This document shows, one piece after another, positions 47,601 to 59,399 of a stretch of 64,000 bases of DNA; position 1 is the stretch's first letter, and each line of letters opens with the position of its first letter. A model generated the notes under the pieces. It searched no databases, was not told where the DNA came from, and was given only the letters and a program-made list of their open reading frames with translations. The position numbers were made by a program, and so were the translations under genes. The DNA comes from Trichosporon coremiiforme. Its lineage: Eukaryota; Basidiomycota; Tremellomycetes; Trichosporonales; Trichosporonaceae. The DNA lies in assembly GCA_039545355.1 (NCBI GenBank), contig BCJJ01000020.1, positions 372,001 to 436,000 of the forward strand. The letters are read 5' to 3'.

Positions 47601-48982
47601 GGTGGGTTGGAGATGATAGCCCTCCGGCGGTGGAGTGGATTGCGGCTCTGTCCTGCTTCCTTGCACTAGCTCTGCGAGCTAGAAGAGTGGACAGCGAGAT
47701 GCCGAGTGTGTGCGGTACTGGCAGTCCAAGGACAGCAGCTGCCTGCAGGTGCCGATGGTGGAGTCGTGCGTTGGTGGACGATGTTGTGAAAGTAAGAAGG
47801 CGGCGAGTGAATACAGCTGACACCATTCGCTACCCCGTGATCTTCAATCTGACGGAGTCGATGGCCGCAGTAGTCTCCTTTGCGGAGGTCATGCATGCCC
47901 ATGCAGTCTGCTATGGATATGTATTGCCTGCACCGCCATGCATCGTCTACATCAAGCCTGAGCAACAGTGTGCACGCCGACGCCATCGATAATGCCTTGA
48001 GGGCAACAGTGATGCCTCCGTCGGTGTGGTGGCAAGGTCTTCCCGCTTGGTGACAAGAGAAGGACCCAAGTGCGTGCCAGATTGGAGGGCGGTGTAGGTC
48101 GTATACCTAGCTTCGGGCTTAGAGAGCTGCTGCGTAGTAGACGTGTGCGGTCTGCACCGTCGCGATGACGGAGCAGTCTACGCCGCGTGCGGCGCTACAG
48201 CCGATATCCCACAGTCCTCAGCCAACGTGCACGGTCCATTCAACACGGCAGAGCGACCGCTCGCTCTGCATGCCTCCCTCGATGATCTCTTGCAGTGCTG
48301 CCGCAACATCTTGGTGGCACTGGTAGCACAGAAAGCACGAGATGCTCAGCTACGTCCGCTGCGTCCGTGAGGAGGAGCTGATGGGGAGTCGGAAGCACTC
48401 GAAGTTGGCAGCCTATCGAGCGCCTTTGCGGCCCTCCTGGGGAGCCCTACGGCAGATGTATAATAGCTATGGGATCATGGGCCCCTCCTCCATGCGATAG
48501 GCATGAGAAAGGAACGACAAGCGCGGGCCCAAGGTTGGCGTGTCGGGCAGAGAGCGACTCGACACCAACTGCCGCGTCTTCTATCTGACAGTCCTCCGCA
48601 CTCTCGGTACCGCTCTCGGCGTACCAGCCTACACCACACGCGGTATGGACTTTCTTCATTACATTGGTCTGCCCAGACCGTGTTTTCACGGAACCAAATC
48701 AATCTTGCCCCGGTCGCGTCCTCTTTGCTCCCGCCGGCTCTGATCCTGATTCGAAGACGAGTGGGTCTCAACTGAGTTCGAAGCGCACAGCGTGGTATGA
48801 CGGTGGTGACGCTTGCGTTAGATGCGTGCGCCTCAGCGAGTGTCTCGCTACTCCTCGATTCTCGTTCCGTCACTCGTAATGCATGATTAAAGTAAATGTA
48901 CAGGGGATTGCTTGGATATTTCGGTTCTGATTCTGATTCTGCTGACGACCTATGGAAGGGCAATGTCCGGGGCTCGTTTGCT
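47601..48982. other. Intergenic region, SNT2 start to GDH2 end
   Basis: 1.4 kb without a convincing gene; it contains the SNT2 promoter and GDH2 3' end. A perfect 9-bp stem with 4-nt loop lies at 48248-48269. Confidence 0.5.
48248..48269. repeat. Perfect 9-bp hairpin, 4-nt loop
   Basis: gcagagcga, loop ccgc, tcgctctgc. It lies between SNT2 and GDH2 with no adjacent U-tract, so a terminator role is not indicated. Confidence 0.6.
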
Positions 48983-51900
48983 CTAGTTGCCACCGGCGGA
49001 GAGCTTGGAGAAGAAGTGGAAGAAGTCGACGTTGGACGCCTGGATCGAGTACTGGTAGATAAAGTTGGAGCTGAGCCACGCGCTCCAGGCGGCACGCTGG
49101 TAGTGCTCGGGGAGGCGGTTCATGAGCTCGTCGAGGCCGACCTTGGCCTGGAGCGACTTGGGGAAGGCGCGCTCGAAGACGGCGCGGCGCGCGGCCGCGT
49201 TGTCGTACAGGTCCGAGAACTCGAGCTCGTCCTGGAGCTTGTTCANCGTCGTCGANAGCTGGTCCGAGATGAGCGTGCGNGGCGTNGCGCCCTTCTGNCG
49301 GGCGTATTCCTTGGCNATGCAGTTGTACTCGTTGGCCGCGTTCTCGCAGATCTTCTGCTGGATGTCCTTGACGTAGTCCTGGTAGAACTGGGACGGCTTG
49401 CCGTCCTGGAAGATCATGTCCTTCTCGTACTCGTCGTCCTTGAGCGAGAGACCGGCAAGCACCTCGAGCGACGACGAGGTGACACCGCCCTTGTTGGTCG
49501 ACGAGTCCTTGTAGAGGACAATGCCCTTCTTCTCGAGCCAGAGACGCGCCTGCTGCGTGATGAACAGGTTGGCACCCTCCACAATGTACTTGAAGTTGGC
49601 CTTGCCGTCGGCGTCGACGAGACGGTGCATGTTGGTGACGTCGATGGCGCCGGGGCGTCCACCGCAGGGGACCATGATGTCGGCCTTGACGCGGAGGTGG
49701 AACTCGTTACGGAAGATGGTGCCGTCGGGAATGACCTCGCCAGTAGGGAGCTTGACGTCCTTCTGGTCGACGAGGACCTTGTATCCGCCCTTGCCGAGCT
49801 TGGACTCGTCAAAGTGGACAATCATCTTGCGCGCCTTGGCGAGGCGGATGAGCTCGGTGCGGTCCAGTCCGTTGGGGTCGTAGATCGTGCCAGAGCCGTC
49901 GACAATACCGACGGTCTTGTCGCTCGACAGGAGGATCTCGTTGGAACCGAGGTCACCGTCGGGGCCACCGGTCTGGAACTTGGTGACCTCCTTCTCCTTG
50001 AGGCCGTGCGCCTTGTAGACACCGAGGATGTACTGGCGGACCGAGAGCGAGGTCATGCCGTACTTGTCGTGGGGAATACCACCGAGCTTTTCGGCCGACT
50101 TGCCGGTCGTGAACGACTTCCACCAGGGGGCGCCACGGGCGCGGGCGTGAAGCGCAGCCCAGTCCATGAGGTCGGCGGTGCCCTCGTCGGGACCGAAGAA
50201 GAGGATCTCGGGTTCCTCGCGGCCAGAGATGTCGACGATGCGGCCCTTGATGCCAGGCGACTGGCCTGGAATCAGGAGGTCGAGGATCGAGTCAACGTAC
50301 TTCTCGAAGCAGCGCGAGTAGTCGGCGCCGAGCGAGGGGAGGACGGTTCCCTTGGATCCACCCTCGGGAATGTCCTTGTTCTTGAGCGTCTGAGTCGCGG
50401 ACAGGTTGTAGTTCTCGTCGAACAGGGTGCGGATGTTCGAGTTGAAGTTCTCCTTGTCACGCGAGCGGACGATACGGATACCGCCACGGGCGACGTCGCG
50501 GAAGCGAACGTGGAAGCCGCGGAAGTCTGAGCCGACGATGAAGAACATGCCGAAGGGCTTCTTCGGGTACTCGACCTCGGGCAGGAAGCCGGGGTCAAGG
50601 CGGAACGAGAGCGCAACCTTGGTCGGCTGGTAGAAGTTGCACTTGATGATGTGCTTGTTGAAGACGAGGAGAGCCTCAAGGATCTGGGCCGCGAGGGGGC
50701 TCTGGGCACCCTTCCAGATGGCAGAGTAGAGGTCCTCGTCGGACAGGGGCTGCTCGGTCTTGATGCGCTGGAAGGAGAGCGTCGGGGTGAGCTGGGAAGC
50801 CTCGTCAGATGCAGGGTAGTGAACCATGGCGAAGTTGATGTAGAGCTGGCGGATGAGCTCGGGGTGGTTCAGGATGACGTCGCGGATGTTCTCGCGGGTG
50901 AAGGTCTCGTCACGGAGACGGGTCTTGATCTTGGCGAGGACGTCGGCCTGGTCAGGGTCATTCTCGTTAAGGATGGCCTTGAGGGAGGCGTAGGCGGGAC
51001 CGAGACGGTTCAGGAAGTGCTGGGCGAAGAGCCAGCCGGCGTACGCGTAGGTAGCCTCCTGGACAGCGTGGGGGGTGTTGTCTGGGGCGACGGTGAAGAA
51101 GGGGTTATCCGGGAGACAGTAGAGGAGCGACGCCTCGCGAACGATCTGCTGGATCGAGTGCTCGATGGGGGGCGCCTTCGTGTTGGGGACGGGGTTCAGG
51201 TACATCGAGATGATTGTCACGCCGTTGGCAAACTGCTCGACATACTTGCGGGCCGAGTAGAGGCCGTAGAAGTGGTACAGGTCCGAGAGGGCCGAGAAGT
51301 AGCGATGGGTGCCGCCCATCTTGTAGCCGATGACGATGCGGTGCTCGCGCGAGTCCTCGAGCTCGTACATCTCGATGACGGGGCCGTCGCGGCGCTCGAC
51401 CTCGGTCATGACCTTCTGGTAGATCTCGAGGGTGTTGGGGGTAGCCTTCTCAAGGAAACCCTTGTCCGAGACGGAGCGGATGTCGGTCGAGCTATCCTCG
51501 AGCTTCTTGGCGGGGGTGCCGGGGAACTCGCAGGGCGAGACGAAGTAGCAGCGGAGCTGCTGCGAGATGGTCGCCGAGACCGAGCCGGCGGAGCGGTAAG
51601 TCTCGAGGCGCCAGGCCTTCTCGGGGGTCGACTTGTCAATGAAGGCATCGTCGATACGCTTCTCGCAGTTGGCGCCAGGGCCGTCAGTGGCCGAGACACC
51701 CGCGGCCGACGAGTGGATGAAGACGGCGCCCTCCTTGGCGCCCTGCTTCGTGTCCTCCTCGGTCGTAATCTTCTCGAGGTCGATCACGAGCTTGCTGGGA
51801 TCGTGCTTGGTGCACGCGAGGAGCTTGGCCGAGTACAGGGCAAGGACGTGGTCCGCGATGATCTGAGGGTTCTCAGCGAGGCTGTAGCGTCAATGACCTG

Positions 51901-52404
51901 TTCTCACACACAGAGCTGCTGCTCATAGCTGGGGCTCCAAGCACGAGCACAGAGCTGCTGCAGCATGATACTCACAAGTAGCCGTTGTCGATGCCGAGCG
52001 AGTTGTAGAACCAGTCGACCTCGCCGTGGACGAGCTCACGGGGCATGAAGCCGGACTGGACGAGGATGTCGGCGACGGACTCCTGCTGCTGGCCCTTGGC
52101 AGGGAAGGGCGAGGGCACATAACCACTGATCGACGTTGGCGCTATCCCATCCGATGTCTGTGCACCGAGGCATATCCGCAGGCGGTCGTGCGGCAATGGC
52201 AGAGCCAAAGCTGCGCATGGCACTGCGGCGCCGTCGGTCTGCAAAAACTCACGCCTTGTCAGAGGTAACCGACTTGGGGGTGCCGCTGATGTTGAGGTGC
52301 TGAGGAATCGGCAGCGCCAAGCCCTGCAATGTCAGCTGTTATCCTAGAGGCCTGGCTAGCGAACTTACCTGAGCGGCGGGGGTACTGGCAACGGGAGTAG
52401 CCAT
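48983..52404 (-). CDS. GDH2: NAD-specific glutamate dehydrogenase (large, about 115-kDa type)
   Basis: Four exons (52404-52369, 52323-52253, 52125-51976, 51881-48983) give 1051 residues, the usual size of fungal Gdh2. It catalyses glutamate + NAD+ to 2-oxoglutarate + NH4+ + NADH, the catabolic route for glutamate. Seen are the long N-terminal regulatory region (YFVSPCEFPGTPAKK; HRIVIGYKMGGTHRYFSAL), then the catalytic half: FRDVARGGIRIVRSRDKENF, PEGGSKGTVLPSLGADY, FQTGGPDGDLGSNEILLSSD with the glycine-rich NAD fold, MVPCGGRPGAIDVTNMHRLV and YIVEGANLFITQQARL. The N-terminus MATPVASTPAAQ is Ala/Pro-rich. Six undetermined bases lie at 49246-49316 near the C-terminus; all can be synonymous. The very long open frames on the opposite strand are shadows of its GC-rich third positions. 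Confidence 0.96.
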
Positions 52405-55400
52405 TGTGTACGATGAGGGGGAGGGGAGGAGGGGATGGGCGGATGGGAAAGACAAGGGCAACGAGAGACTGTGGGGGACGTCAGCTTATATGTTGGGAGG
52501 CCGTGTCGTGCGGGTGTGCGGGGTACGGGGAATGATGGCATATGGGCATGGGGAAACGGGGGCTACGCTGGCCATAGGCATCAGGTAGCCACAGCATGGT
52601 CAGCGCGAGCGGGCCAGCCGGGCGGGGGCTGAACTCGGCTGGGAGCCAGGCTGGCTGGCATTCGTTGCCTCGTTGCGAGCCGTAGAGGGGGGCGGAGTCG
52701 AATGAGTGTGTGGAGGTGGGAGCTCGAGGAACAGTGAGGAACGGGCGTTGCGGTGTTCCGTACGTCCGTATTGTGCGCAACGCACTGGGGCAATGCTGGG
52801 GGCAACTGGGACGTATGGGACGTGTGCTTGTGTGCTGTATGCGCACCGGGCACGCCCTCGCTGTACCCAATGCTGCTGCTGCGTTGCTATGTTCGTCCGC
52901 GCAGAGCTACCCAGTCGAGCCCGGTCACCCAGAGCTCCAGAGCTCAGTCAGCTCATAGGCAGTGCGCCCGCCATTGTCGGCGCCATGGGCGGACTGAGTA
53001 ATTCTGTCCCAGCGCCAAGTGACGCCCGGCGCCCGCCCCGTCGCATTCACACGCGGCGCACAGTACGATCACCAGCACGTCAGGCAGCGCCCAGGACACC
53101 AGGTGTAGCCAGATTGTTTACCCAGATGACCCGATGTGCCTCTGCCTCTGCTCCACTGGGCGCACCCACAAGAGACACGAGATCTATCTGGGGATGGGAA
53201 AGATAGACTCACCAGATGTCTACCGCTGATTATACGACACTATCAGAGTAGTGCAGAGATAAGGTGGGAGATGTTGTACACGCTCTAAATACTAAGTATC
53301 CGGAGCTTGGGGGAGTCTGGGAACGAGGTCAGCGTGAGCGCTTGCATGGCTTGCATGGCTACAGTGGGTGTGCTGGGAGCTGGGAGCTGGGAGTGCTGGA
53401 GCACGCAGGCTGCGCGTTTCGAGCAGCCGCTGGCTGAGTTGCATGTATGATGCAACAAGCTGGAGTCGCGGGCCACGGGCCGGGCACCGGTAGCGCACGA
53501 GGGCACGGGGCCATGAAGGCACGGGGCCATGAAGGCACGGGGCCATGAAGGCACAAGGACAGAGCTAGGTCACCGGCCAGACTCGCGCAGGCCCGCAACT
53601 CAACTCGGATCTTCGGATCCAGCCGATCCAGACGGATCCAGCGCGGCCAGCCCGGTCATCCTAGACTCAACCCCAGGTGCCGCGTTTGCCGCTCCTTCGC
53701 CAGCGCAGCATTCGTTGCCGCCGCAACAAACAGCGATGAGAACAACAGCTCGCATCTGGGAGAACAAGGGGGTGTGTCACAGAACAACGGCGCGCCGCCC
53801 CGCCGAATTGCCAGAAGCGACAGAAGGCAGGAGCGGCAGGATGGCAGCCGTAGTGCGGTCGTGCGGGGGGAAACAATGTCCAGCCAGGCTGCCCAGCCTG
53901 CCAGGAAGGCGCCAGGCACGGACATGATTTACTCACCGATGTGTTACAATCGGCAACGACAGAGCGTCAACGATGAAAAGTCGTGGTGTGTACGAGTGTA
54001 CGTGGGGGTGGGGATGGTACTGATCTCTTGCTTGGAACGGTACGTCTTATAAATCGCGCGACTTTTTCTGAAAGCATGCCTTGCCTCGCCTCGCCTCGGT
54101 CGTCGGTGTCTTGGGCTCGACGTGTCGAGCTGGACCGGCTGGGGTAGCAATCTGGCATGATCCGCCGTTCTTGGTGGTTGTTGTTGGCTAAGCGCTGACG
54201 TAGCTGGCCCAAGGAGGGAAGGTGCGGGCCCTGAGGGGAGAGGGAACAGAGGGTGATCTATTTCGATTCTTGCATCGGGGCAAGGGGCGCGCGGGCGGTT
54301 CCAGCCAGCCCAAGGCACCAGACCCGAGGACGCTGCTGTTGCCAGCCGTTGCCGCCATTCGAAAATCATCCCCGCCCCCACATACATTCACACATTCAGA
54401 ACGAGCGACGCGAGCACCGCGAGCTCAGCGATGCCGAGTGCTGCATTGCTCGTGCAGATGGCCTGGGCCCAGACGCCAGAAACCACCAGACACGCCAGGC
54501 CAGCCCAGACATCCAGGCGCACAGGCGTCCGAGGCGAGTTAGACGCGAGTGTTCTTGCCTTTCGCTGACTGCCTGTTGTCTGTGCAAGAGGCTGAATTGT
54601 TCTCCCGGCCGGTGCACCGGTCAACCGCTCATACGTATTCCGCGATCCGAGGAATTACGGCTACGGCTGTCTCCCGTAATTCTTTTGGTCAGTCAGTCGC
54701 CATCATTACTGATTGTTGCATGCGGATTCGAGTTGCAGACCTCTGGCGGCGTATTCTGGACTTGCAGCGGGCGTGCAGGCGGTGCAACCTCATCTGTCCC
54801 TCATGGTCGTCAGATCTCGCCCTTGCTTGCCCTCGCTGCCCTCGAGGGCACGCCGAGATGCGGGGTCACAGCAGAGCTAGCAGACACAGCCTGGGTGTTC
54901 GTTCGGGGGCGTAGCCCGACCAGCGTAGCTGAGACAGCCACTCATGTGCAGTAGCTGGGGGCGAGTGCGGGGCGCAATCACACATGCGCCGCCGAGAACC
55001 GCTGGGTGCCTTCTCTCGGCCACTCAGAGGACGGAACGGGTTCAACGGGGGCGCCGGGGGAGCTCCGTTGCCGCAGCAGCCGCAACGTGACCTGCGCAGC
55101 GCGACAGTGTGTGCAGAGAGGGCAAGGGCGGGGCGGGCCCTGAAATGGCCAAAGAAGGGGACATATGGGACATGGAGGTCAAACGATCTCCCCCTGATGG
55201 GCAACGGCTCGAGATGATTTCGAACCTCCATCTGACCTTTTGGGTACTTTGGGTACATTGGCGCGCTGCATTCGAAAAGCGCCAGGGTCCGCTGGGATCC
55301 GCTGGATGCTGGGGTATGCAGGATGCGGGGAAGTACGGCTCACACGGAGACTGCAGGTCTGCGGGGTAGAATTTTGCAGACAAAGCAACAGGTTACCAGG

Positions 55401-56403
55401 CAGGACACACGGGAATCAGGGATCTGCGTCGCGCCCGCCAACGCAACGGCGACCAAAATGTCAAGGTGGGGAAGCCGAAGAGGGTACAAGCCACGGCTCA
55501 CACCCAGCTACACTATTGCTCTGGTCTGCAAAATGCCTAGCGAGCTCGGTGCATGAGGTACATGACCCAAGACCGCGCAGCGCATGCAGCGCAGGCATAG
55601 CGGCGATCTTGGCACCCCGACGCGAACTGAGCCCCAACGATGCCAAAGTGGGCCCGCGTGCCCCCCGGGTGCCGCAGCCGCGTGTGCCCATATGTGCCGG
55701 CCGAGTGCTGATCCTCGTCTCTTGCAAGGTTACAAACCTTCCCCAGTCGCTGTGTCCCCGGACCCCGTCCATACCCCACGGTTCGCGGTACGCTGCACCG
55801 TGTAAGCTCGTAACGGATACCGCTTTGGGCGTCGCTAGGTCTGCCAAGCCCACGCTGTCCGGAAGACGGGGCCGGACAGGTACGTGTTCGAAATCACTGT
55901 CCGACCAACTCGTCTTTGAGGGGGACAGGACAAAAATTCAGATGCCCCCGCTCTTCTCTCATTATCTTATCTTCCCACCACACTCAGCCCCAACACAAAC
56001 ACAGAGGAAGAGTAATCGAAGTCATAGCATATGCATATCACTTTACTAGGGAGAGAGTCAACTACAATATCCGGAGACATACAAAATCAAAGACGGGCTT
56101 AAGGCACTCGCTCGTGTAACTTCTGAAACGAGAAACGAGAACAGAATAGAGGGACAGAGATGGGAGCTGGAGACGGAACGGCAGCGGCGGAGAGGAATGT
56201 TTTCGAACCCGGGTCGCCGCAACGAACAGCTAAGCGCCGACTGTCTGAATGTAGCCACGCGCTCATTACGACACATGTCGACACATACGACGCCCAGAGG
56301 GCGGCTGTACCTTTCCCACCGGCACCGATCTCGGTGCTCTGCGTACGGGCCATGCGCACGAAGCATGGCCCATATGCCTGGTACCAGACCTAGCTTGTAC
56401 CGC
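52405..56403. other. 4-kb stretch without a convincing gene, upstream of GDH2
   Basis: It contains the GDH2 promoter (near 52405-52600) and the RAD21 3' end. Open frames up to 269 codons (+ 55240-56049) are motif-free and overlap others equally long, as expected from GC-rich noncoding DNA. A 16-bp tandem repeat is at 53505-53552 and gagctggg repeats lie near 53373-53392. No RNA gene was recognised. Confidence 0.5.
53505..53552. repeat. Three exact tandem copies of a 16-bp unit
   Basis: acggggccatgaaggc is repeated three times without mismatch, in noncoding DNA. A 16-bp period is not a multiple of three. Confidence 0.92.
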
Positions 56404-58337
56404 TTACGCAGTCTGGGTCTGAGGCAAGGGCGTCGCCTCCCACAGGCGGTCCTTGGCACGGATGCGGATGTCGGCGAAGGGCTTCTTCTGCTCGAGCTTG
56501 ACGCAGTCGCGGGTAGCGAGGACGAGGAGCTCGAAGAAACCGGTTGACGCCGCACGCTTCGAGGCGCCGCGCGAGAGCTCGTCGAAGCTGACCGCCTTGT
56601 CCTCAGCCTCGATCGCCTCGATCTCGGCACGCAGCAGGCCCATGGCCATACCGGTGCTCTTGCTGACACCGCCGGCGTCACGCTGGGTCTCCTCGCTTCC
56701 GCTCGTCATCTGGCTCGCACTGACGCGCGGATCGAAGATCATAAGCTTGCACTCGCCCTCTTCGCCAGCCAGACGCGCAGAGCGCACAGACTGGGCGATG
56801 CTCTGGGCAATTGACGGAGCGAGAGAGGGGGCACGGACCCTCTCGCCCTCAATTGGCGGAGGGGATGCGAGACCACCAAAGTCGAACGAAATGTCAAAGC
56901 CGCCACCGAATTCAGGCTCGAAGCCAGCCTCGCTAGGCAGGCGGCTCAGGCGACGCGCCTCCTCCATCGGTTCTTCCTCGAGCTCGGACAGCTCCGAAGT
57001 CAGCGAGCGCGCGCGCTTGCGCGGGCGCTCAGGCTCAGACTCGCGGCTCCGTCGCAGGACGTTCACCGGGAAGGTGAAGAGCTCAGCGAGCTCGGGCGCC
57101 AGGCCGTTCGGGCCTGCGAAGATGACAGTCTCGTCGTCGACCTTCATCGTCGGAAGGAAGTGCGCGGCGGGGTCGTCGATGATGTCGCGCAACCGCACAG
57201 CCTCGGGATCAGCAGGGATGAAACGCTCCACACCAAGGATCTCGCTGTCCTCGTCCTTGGGCGGCGCAAACTCGTCGTCCGCCAGCTCCAGCTCCTCGTC
57301 CGCGCGCACGACACGCACCCGCTTCGGGCGGTGCTGCTGCGCCTCGGCGATGCGCTTCGCCGTGCGGGGAGAAACGTCGATCGTCAGGTTCGCAGCGCGC
57401 GGCGACTCGGGCGGCGGCGTCGACAGCGTGCTCGCCTCGCGCACGTGCCGGGGCTCCTCCTCGGTGGCTCCAGCTTCGGGCGGCGCAGGGGCGTCAGACG
57501 TAAGCTCGGGAAGGTCCTCGAGCCCGAGGTCGAGGTCGACCGGGTTGAATTCCTCCTCGACACCAAAGTTGTCGGTGCCCATGGGCGCGTGGTCGTCGCG
57601 CATAACACTGGATCCGCGCACAGAAAGAGCGGTACTCTTGCTACGAGCGCGCTGGGCGTCACGACCAATTTCCATCGACACGTCCCACTCCTCGAGGTTC
57701 AGACCTAGGTCAACGCCCGTAAAGTCCTGTGAGTCGAGATGCGAGGTGGATGACCCGAACGGCGAGCCTTGGCGAGACGACCCGTCACCGTAGATGGACA
57801 GCACGGCGGGGCGTCCGAAGTTGAACGCACCGAACTCGCGCGAACGGAGGTTGGTCTGGTTCGGCGGGGCTGTGTTCTTGCTCGGCGCGTAGTCGGCCGT
57901 GGGAACCTGGAACGACCAGTCGAGAATGTCGATCATGTCAACGTTCGGAGCCAGCTCCGTGAACGTGATCGAATTCTTGGACGCACGGATCTGGTCCTGC
58001 GGTAGGTCGACCATTCCTGGTCGGAACGCCATCGTGATCCGCTCACGCATCTCCTTGCAGTCATCCATGAGGTACTGAACCTTGCGACCGTAGATGCGCA
58101 CGACACCAAGCATGAGCTGCCCAGAGACACGGAGAGTGAGAGGCTCGACGTCCTGCGTCAGAATAGCATCTGTTTACGTCAGTTATCGAAGGCATGCACG
58201 GCTAGGAACTCACCACAACTCTCGTCAATGTCGACAGCAAGCGCCTGGCGCTTGCCCAGCTTGCGCTCATGGTGAGCGGAGAGCCAGACCTTGGCCAGCG
58301 GGCCCCGCTTGGAGAGGAGGAGCTCGTTAAGGAGCAT
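56404..58337 (-). CDS. RAD21: Cohesin kleisin subunit Rad21/Scc1
   Basis: Two exons (58337-58214 and 58169-56404) give 629 residues. The N-terminal kleisin domain begins MLLNELLLSKRGPLAKVWLS, AHHERKLGK and continues TLRVSGQLMLGVVRIYGRKV, QYLMDDCKEMRERI; it binds the Smc3 neck. The middle (about 150-560) is acidic, low-complexity and carries basic clusters HRPKRVRVVR and ERPRKRARSL. The C-terminal winged helix, ASTGFFELLVLATRDCVKLE and PFADIRIRAKDRLWE, contacts the Smc1 head. Rad21 closes the cohesin ring and is cut by separase at anaphase; I could not assign a cleavage site. The length agrees with fungal mitotic kleisins and the C-terminal LLVLAT pattern favours Rad21 over Rec8. Intron 1 is short (44 nt). 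Confidence 0.93.
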
Positions 58338-58651
58338 TGTCCACACGCGTCCAGTGGCGCAGAATCGATGTTTACGGGCGGTGTTGAGTACGGGCGAAGC
58401 TTGAGGAGAGAATAGATATTCGGCTAGATGGTATGCGTTGCACAACTACCTCGTAGGCAGTGTTCTGAGGTGGATTAGGACGTGGATGGACAGGTAGTAG
58501 GCAAGATGGCGACTGAGAAAAGCAGGAAATGACTTCGAACGGGTTACCTCAATCATCCTTCGTCCTGTATATGGGTGGCTGGTTACGCGTGTGACTTCAA
58601 GCCCTGAATCTCCCAAGACCACTGGGTGGCGCGCCTATTGCTTCCGTCAAC

Positions 58652-58950
58652 TTGGACCTGAACGAGCGTGCCTGCAACATGCTCCCCTTCGCTATTGTCG
58701 GCTCTGAGCGCACGGTTGTCGTCGACAGCAAGCCGGTCCGCAGCCGCAAGCACCGCTGGGATGCCGTCAATGGTGAGGACGAGACTCACTGCGAGTTTGT
58801 CTATCTCCGCAACTTCCTCATGTGTACCACCTGCAGGACCTGATCGAGACCACTAGCCAGATCCACTATGAGACCTTCCGTTCCAAGCAGCTCCTTGTGC
58901 TTAAGGAAAGCTCTGCCAAGCAGCAGCAGCAGCCTGCTCCTTCAGCTTAG
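58652..58950 (+). pseudogene. Septin C-terminal fragment, 5'-truncated and frameshifted
   Basis: About 100 codons resemble the end of a fungal septin GTPase domain: MLPFAIVGSERTVVVDSKPV, then HRWDAVNGEDETHCEFVYLR. The frame breaks near 58825-58833, where one base appears to be missing. After it the other frame continues LQDLIETTSQIHYETFRSKQ, then LLVLKESSAK and a Gln tract to a TAG. The G-domain with its P-loop is absent and the upstream 150 bp show no septin residues. Septins are filament-forming GTPases at the bud neck; this copy cannot make one. It has no introns, so it may be a truncated retrocopy or a duplicated last exon. It lies between the divergent RAD21 and RKI1 genes. Confidence 0.75.
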
Positions 58951-59399
58951 AGCCCCTGAGCCGCTTGTGACCTGTTCTGATCCCCCCGGGCAGTGTGGAC
59001 GGCGGACCTCACACCTGGTGATTGTTTAGTTCTTAAAGCCGGCGAACCGTTAATCTAATTCCTCTCCTTTTTGTTATAAGATACCACTATTGTGATGCAC
59101 ATGATGACATTGTGCACCGCACGCGCAGCCTGTCTCGGTCCCCGCATCCCCGGACTGAGGGCGGAGTCCGGACAATCTTACCCATTCATTCACTACTCAG
59201 ATCTTCCGTAGGCGAGAAAGGCGACAACGAAGTCCGAGCGCTAAGCGGAGCGTTTGTTTATGTAAGAGAGTCGGCATACAAAAGTTCGCTGGTGTAAAGT
59301 CCAGTTCCCAGAGCTTCGGTACAGTGGACGAGCATTCCTCATCGGCACTCTCCTCCGCACCCCACTTCCACCATTCTACCCACTCGCATCGTCTGCAAG
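58951..59399. other. Upstream region of RKI1
   Basis: About 450 bp after the septin relic and before the RKI1 start. The last 80 bp are C/T-rich with ccaccattctacccactc, a typical leader. Nothing else was seen. Confidence 0.45.

Noticed and set aside
48896..51928. Very long + strand open frames (544 and 425 codons) opposite GDH2
   Set aside because: They mirror GDH2 codons on the other strand; GC-rich third positions remove stops from the complementary frame. No motif, splice logic or independent family is visible.
55875..55900. gttcgaaatc T-loop-like word flanked by ggacag/ctgtcc
   Set aside because: It makes only a small hairpin; the cloverleaf arms are missing.
56190..56290. tRNA-like T-loop word (gggttcgaaaac on minus strand) downstream of RAD21
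   Set aside because: The T stem does not pair and no A-box or acceptor stem can be drawn around it.
56453..57793. 446-codon + frame opposite RAD21
   Set aside because: Ser/Arg-rich complement of the acidic RAD21 middle; it is explained by the codon use of RAD21.
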